IMG/VR virus record: IMGVR_UViG_3300046721_000546 | Coordinates: 1-49,986 of that record | DNA: 49,986 nucleotides | From: a virus | Reading direction: 5' to 3' (one strand) | In this document: positions 49,144 to 49,986 of the stretch, in pieces | How positions within the stretch are numbered: position 1 is the first letter of the stretch | Layout: each line of letters starts with the position of its first letter | Notes under the pieces: generated by a model | What the model was told of the DNA's origin: nothing | The model's input: the letters and a program-made list of their open reading frames with translations, nothing else | Database searches by the model: none | Position numbers and translations under genes: made by a program

Positions 49144-49365
49144 ACCTCGCCTCGCCCTACCAAGCCCCGCCACGCCGGACCCCGCCTAGCCCCGCCGCGC
49201 CCTACCCCGCCCGGCCCTGCCACGCCTCGCCGCGCCTCGCCTGACCTGACCACGCCCTGCCTCGCCGCGCCTCGCCTAACCACGGCGGGCCGCGCCAAGC
49301 CACACCTTGCCTAACCGGACCGTGCCCCGCCGGGCCACACCCCACCTCGGCGCGCCACGCCGAAC
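49141..49365 (-). repeat. 45-unit degenerate pentanucleotide array, probably a transcribed 3' RNA
   Basis: Counted by hand: 45 consecutive 5-bp units with no insertion or deletion. On the plus strand: position 1 is C in 45/45, position 4 is a purine in 45/45 (32 G, 13 A), and position 5 is C in 43/45. Positions 2 and 3 use all four bases. There are 20 distinct units; the commonest are CTCGC (6), CCCGC (5), CGCGC (5) and CACGC (4). On the minus strand this reads G-Y-N-N-G. The array begins 3 nt after the stop of the RAMP-like gene (49369) and runs into the terminator hairpin. A 5-nt period is not a coding period, and no spacer-like units are present. No similar described element is known to me. 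Confidence 0.85.
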
Positions 49366-49368
49366 CTG

Positions 49369-49986
49369 TTACGCCTCGGAAACGCTGTATTTCACGACGC
49401 TAAACCGTCCGTAGGTTGGTCGAAAATCGCCAACGCCGCCGATCCTGCCAGCGAGCGTGACGACCTCGTGCAACTGATCCTGATTGACATATTCCGGTAG
49501 CGTCACCAAAAACCTGAAGTCACAGGTCCAGCCGACCCGCATCGCCGGGCGGATTCTGTTGATGCCAGCACGCTGAATGACAACGCGGCGCCTGTCCTCG
49601 TAATCCCAGTCCTTTGTCCCAAAAGACGCCAGCGGCGTCAGCGAAACGATCGCCGCCTTGTAGAGATCCATGGCGGACTTTCTTGGAGAGCGCGGATCTT
49701 GCCTGAACTTCGAAGCCTGGATGATCGCGCCACGCAGGTATTCCCCGGGCATGCAGATCATTCCATTTTCGTCGCGATAGACATACGACTCGACATCGTC
49801 GGTCTTTTTCGCCGCGCTGTTTTTCGCGGCTTTCCCTTTGGTCTCAACGCTTTCCGCGTTCCACCGATGGAACAGAACATCGGCTGACCCTCGGATCGAG
49901 ACATTCGCGACGTACGGCAGCTCAGAGTTGATCGCCTCTTTGCCGCCATTCGTTACGTTATCTGTTATTCGTACGACCTTCGCCAT
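49369..49986 (-). CDS. RAMP/Cas7-like phage protein next to a pentanucleotide array
   Basis: 205 residues on the minus strand; the ATG is the last three bases of the window. Motifs: VSIRGSADVLFHRWNAESVE (about 29-48), then a basic Ala/Lys linker, MICMPGEYLRGAIIQASKF (about 76-94), DPRSPRKSAMDLYKAAIVSL and AGRIGGVGDFRPTYGRFSVV (about 179-198). The PGEYLRGA and Gly-rich GVGD...YGRF motifs recall the RAMP superfamily (Cas7/Csm3-type RRM proteins that coat RNA). The family is known to me only as a conserved phage protein. It is followed by the 45-unit array and terminator. Function unknown; RNA binding is inferred. Confidence 0.65.
   Translation of the reverse strand: MAKVVRITDNVTNGGKEAINSELPYVANVSIRGSADVLFHRWNAESVETKGKAAKNSAAKKTDDVESYVYRDENGMICMPGEYLRGAIIQASKFRQDPRSPRKSAMDLYKAAIVSLTPLASFGTKDWDYEDRRRVVIQRAGINRIRPAMRVGWTCDFRFLVTLPEYVNQDQLHEVVTLAGRIGGVGDFRPTYGRFSVVKYSVSEA

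Noticed and set aside
49098-49298. Long open frames on both strands across the pentanucleotide array
   Set aside because: A 5-nt repeat lacking stop words stays open in several frames; the Arg/Gly- and Pro-rich products are artefacts.
49141-49365. CRISPR array
   Set aside because: Units are 5 bp with no spacers; there are no cas genes beyond one RAMP-like protein.

Overview
This window is about 50 kb of a high-GC, densely packed tailed-phage genome. There is a small-terminase/large-terminase/portal/scaffold/N4-gp56-type capsid module, several fibre genes, and a long run of probable internal (ejected) virion proteins. I see no tape-measure, sheath or tube genes, so the layout suggests a short-tailed (podovirus-like) particle. 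GC-rich third codon positions and the style of the proteins fit an alphaproteobacterial or similar high-GC host, but nothing in the sequence names the host.

Layout. Bases 1-1176 hold the C-terminal part of a P4/D5-type primase-helicase. It is followed by an iteron-like block (copies of a 9-bp ATGCGTCAG repeat), a candidate origin or copy-control region. Bases 1492-3637 are a string of tiny, often 4-nt-overlapping genes ending in a helix-turn-helix protein. Bases 3638-3979 are a non-coding, locally AT-rich regulatory region with a perfect inverted repeat. Bases 3980-5846 carry a DUF6197-like protein, a sigma-region-4-like DNA-binding protein, an RfaH/NusG-like factor and a Cys-rich mini-protein. 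Bases 5850-16390 are the packaging and head module; it includes an Acb2-like anti-CBASS gene wedged between the terminase subunits, and a GNAT-ART fusion between portal and scaffold. Bases 16415-30774 hold head-completion, tail and fibre genes, including a 1518-residue beta-helix tailspike and a fibre with an S74-type chaperone. Two minus-strand homing-endonuclease-like genes interrupt this region. Bases 30774-42896 encode likely internal virion proteins, including a transglycosylase and two or three polyvalent-type giants. Bases 42951-49105 encode more surface or structural proteins, a third homing-endonuclease-like gene, a LamG-repeat protein and a possible membrane/lysis protein.

The right end is the most unusual part. 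The plus-strand late genes end at 49105. A minus-strand gene (49369-49986) encodes a 205-residue protein with motifs resembling the RAMP/Cas7 fold. Its stop codon is followed after 3 nt by 45 uninterrupted 5-bp units (plus strand C-N-N-R-C; transcript sense G-Y-N-N-G), with positions 2 and 3 variable. The array abuts a GC-rich hairpin followed by TTTT on the minus strand, so it looks like a deliberately transcribed and terminated 3' RNA. I do not know of a described system of this kind.

How it works together: the primase and iterons would support replication. The sigma-like and RfaH-like proteins are candidates for switching on or antiterminating the long rightward late transcript. Acb2-like, GNAT-ART and the polyvalent proteins would act against host defences or early host functions. 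Homing endonucleases have settled between late genes. No tRNA gene and no soluble endolysin were recognised.
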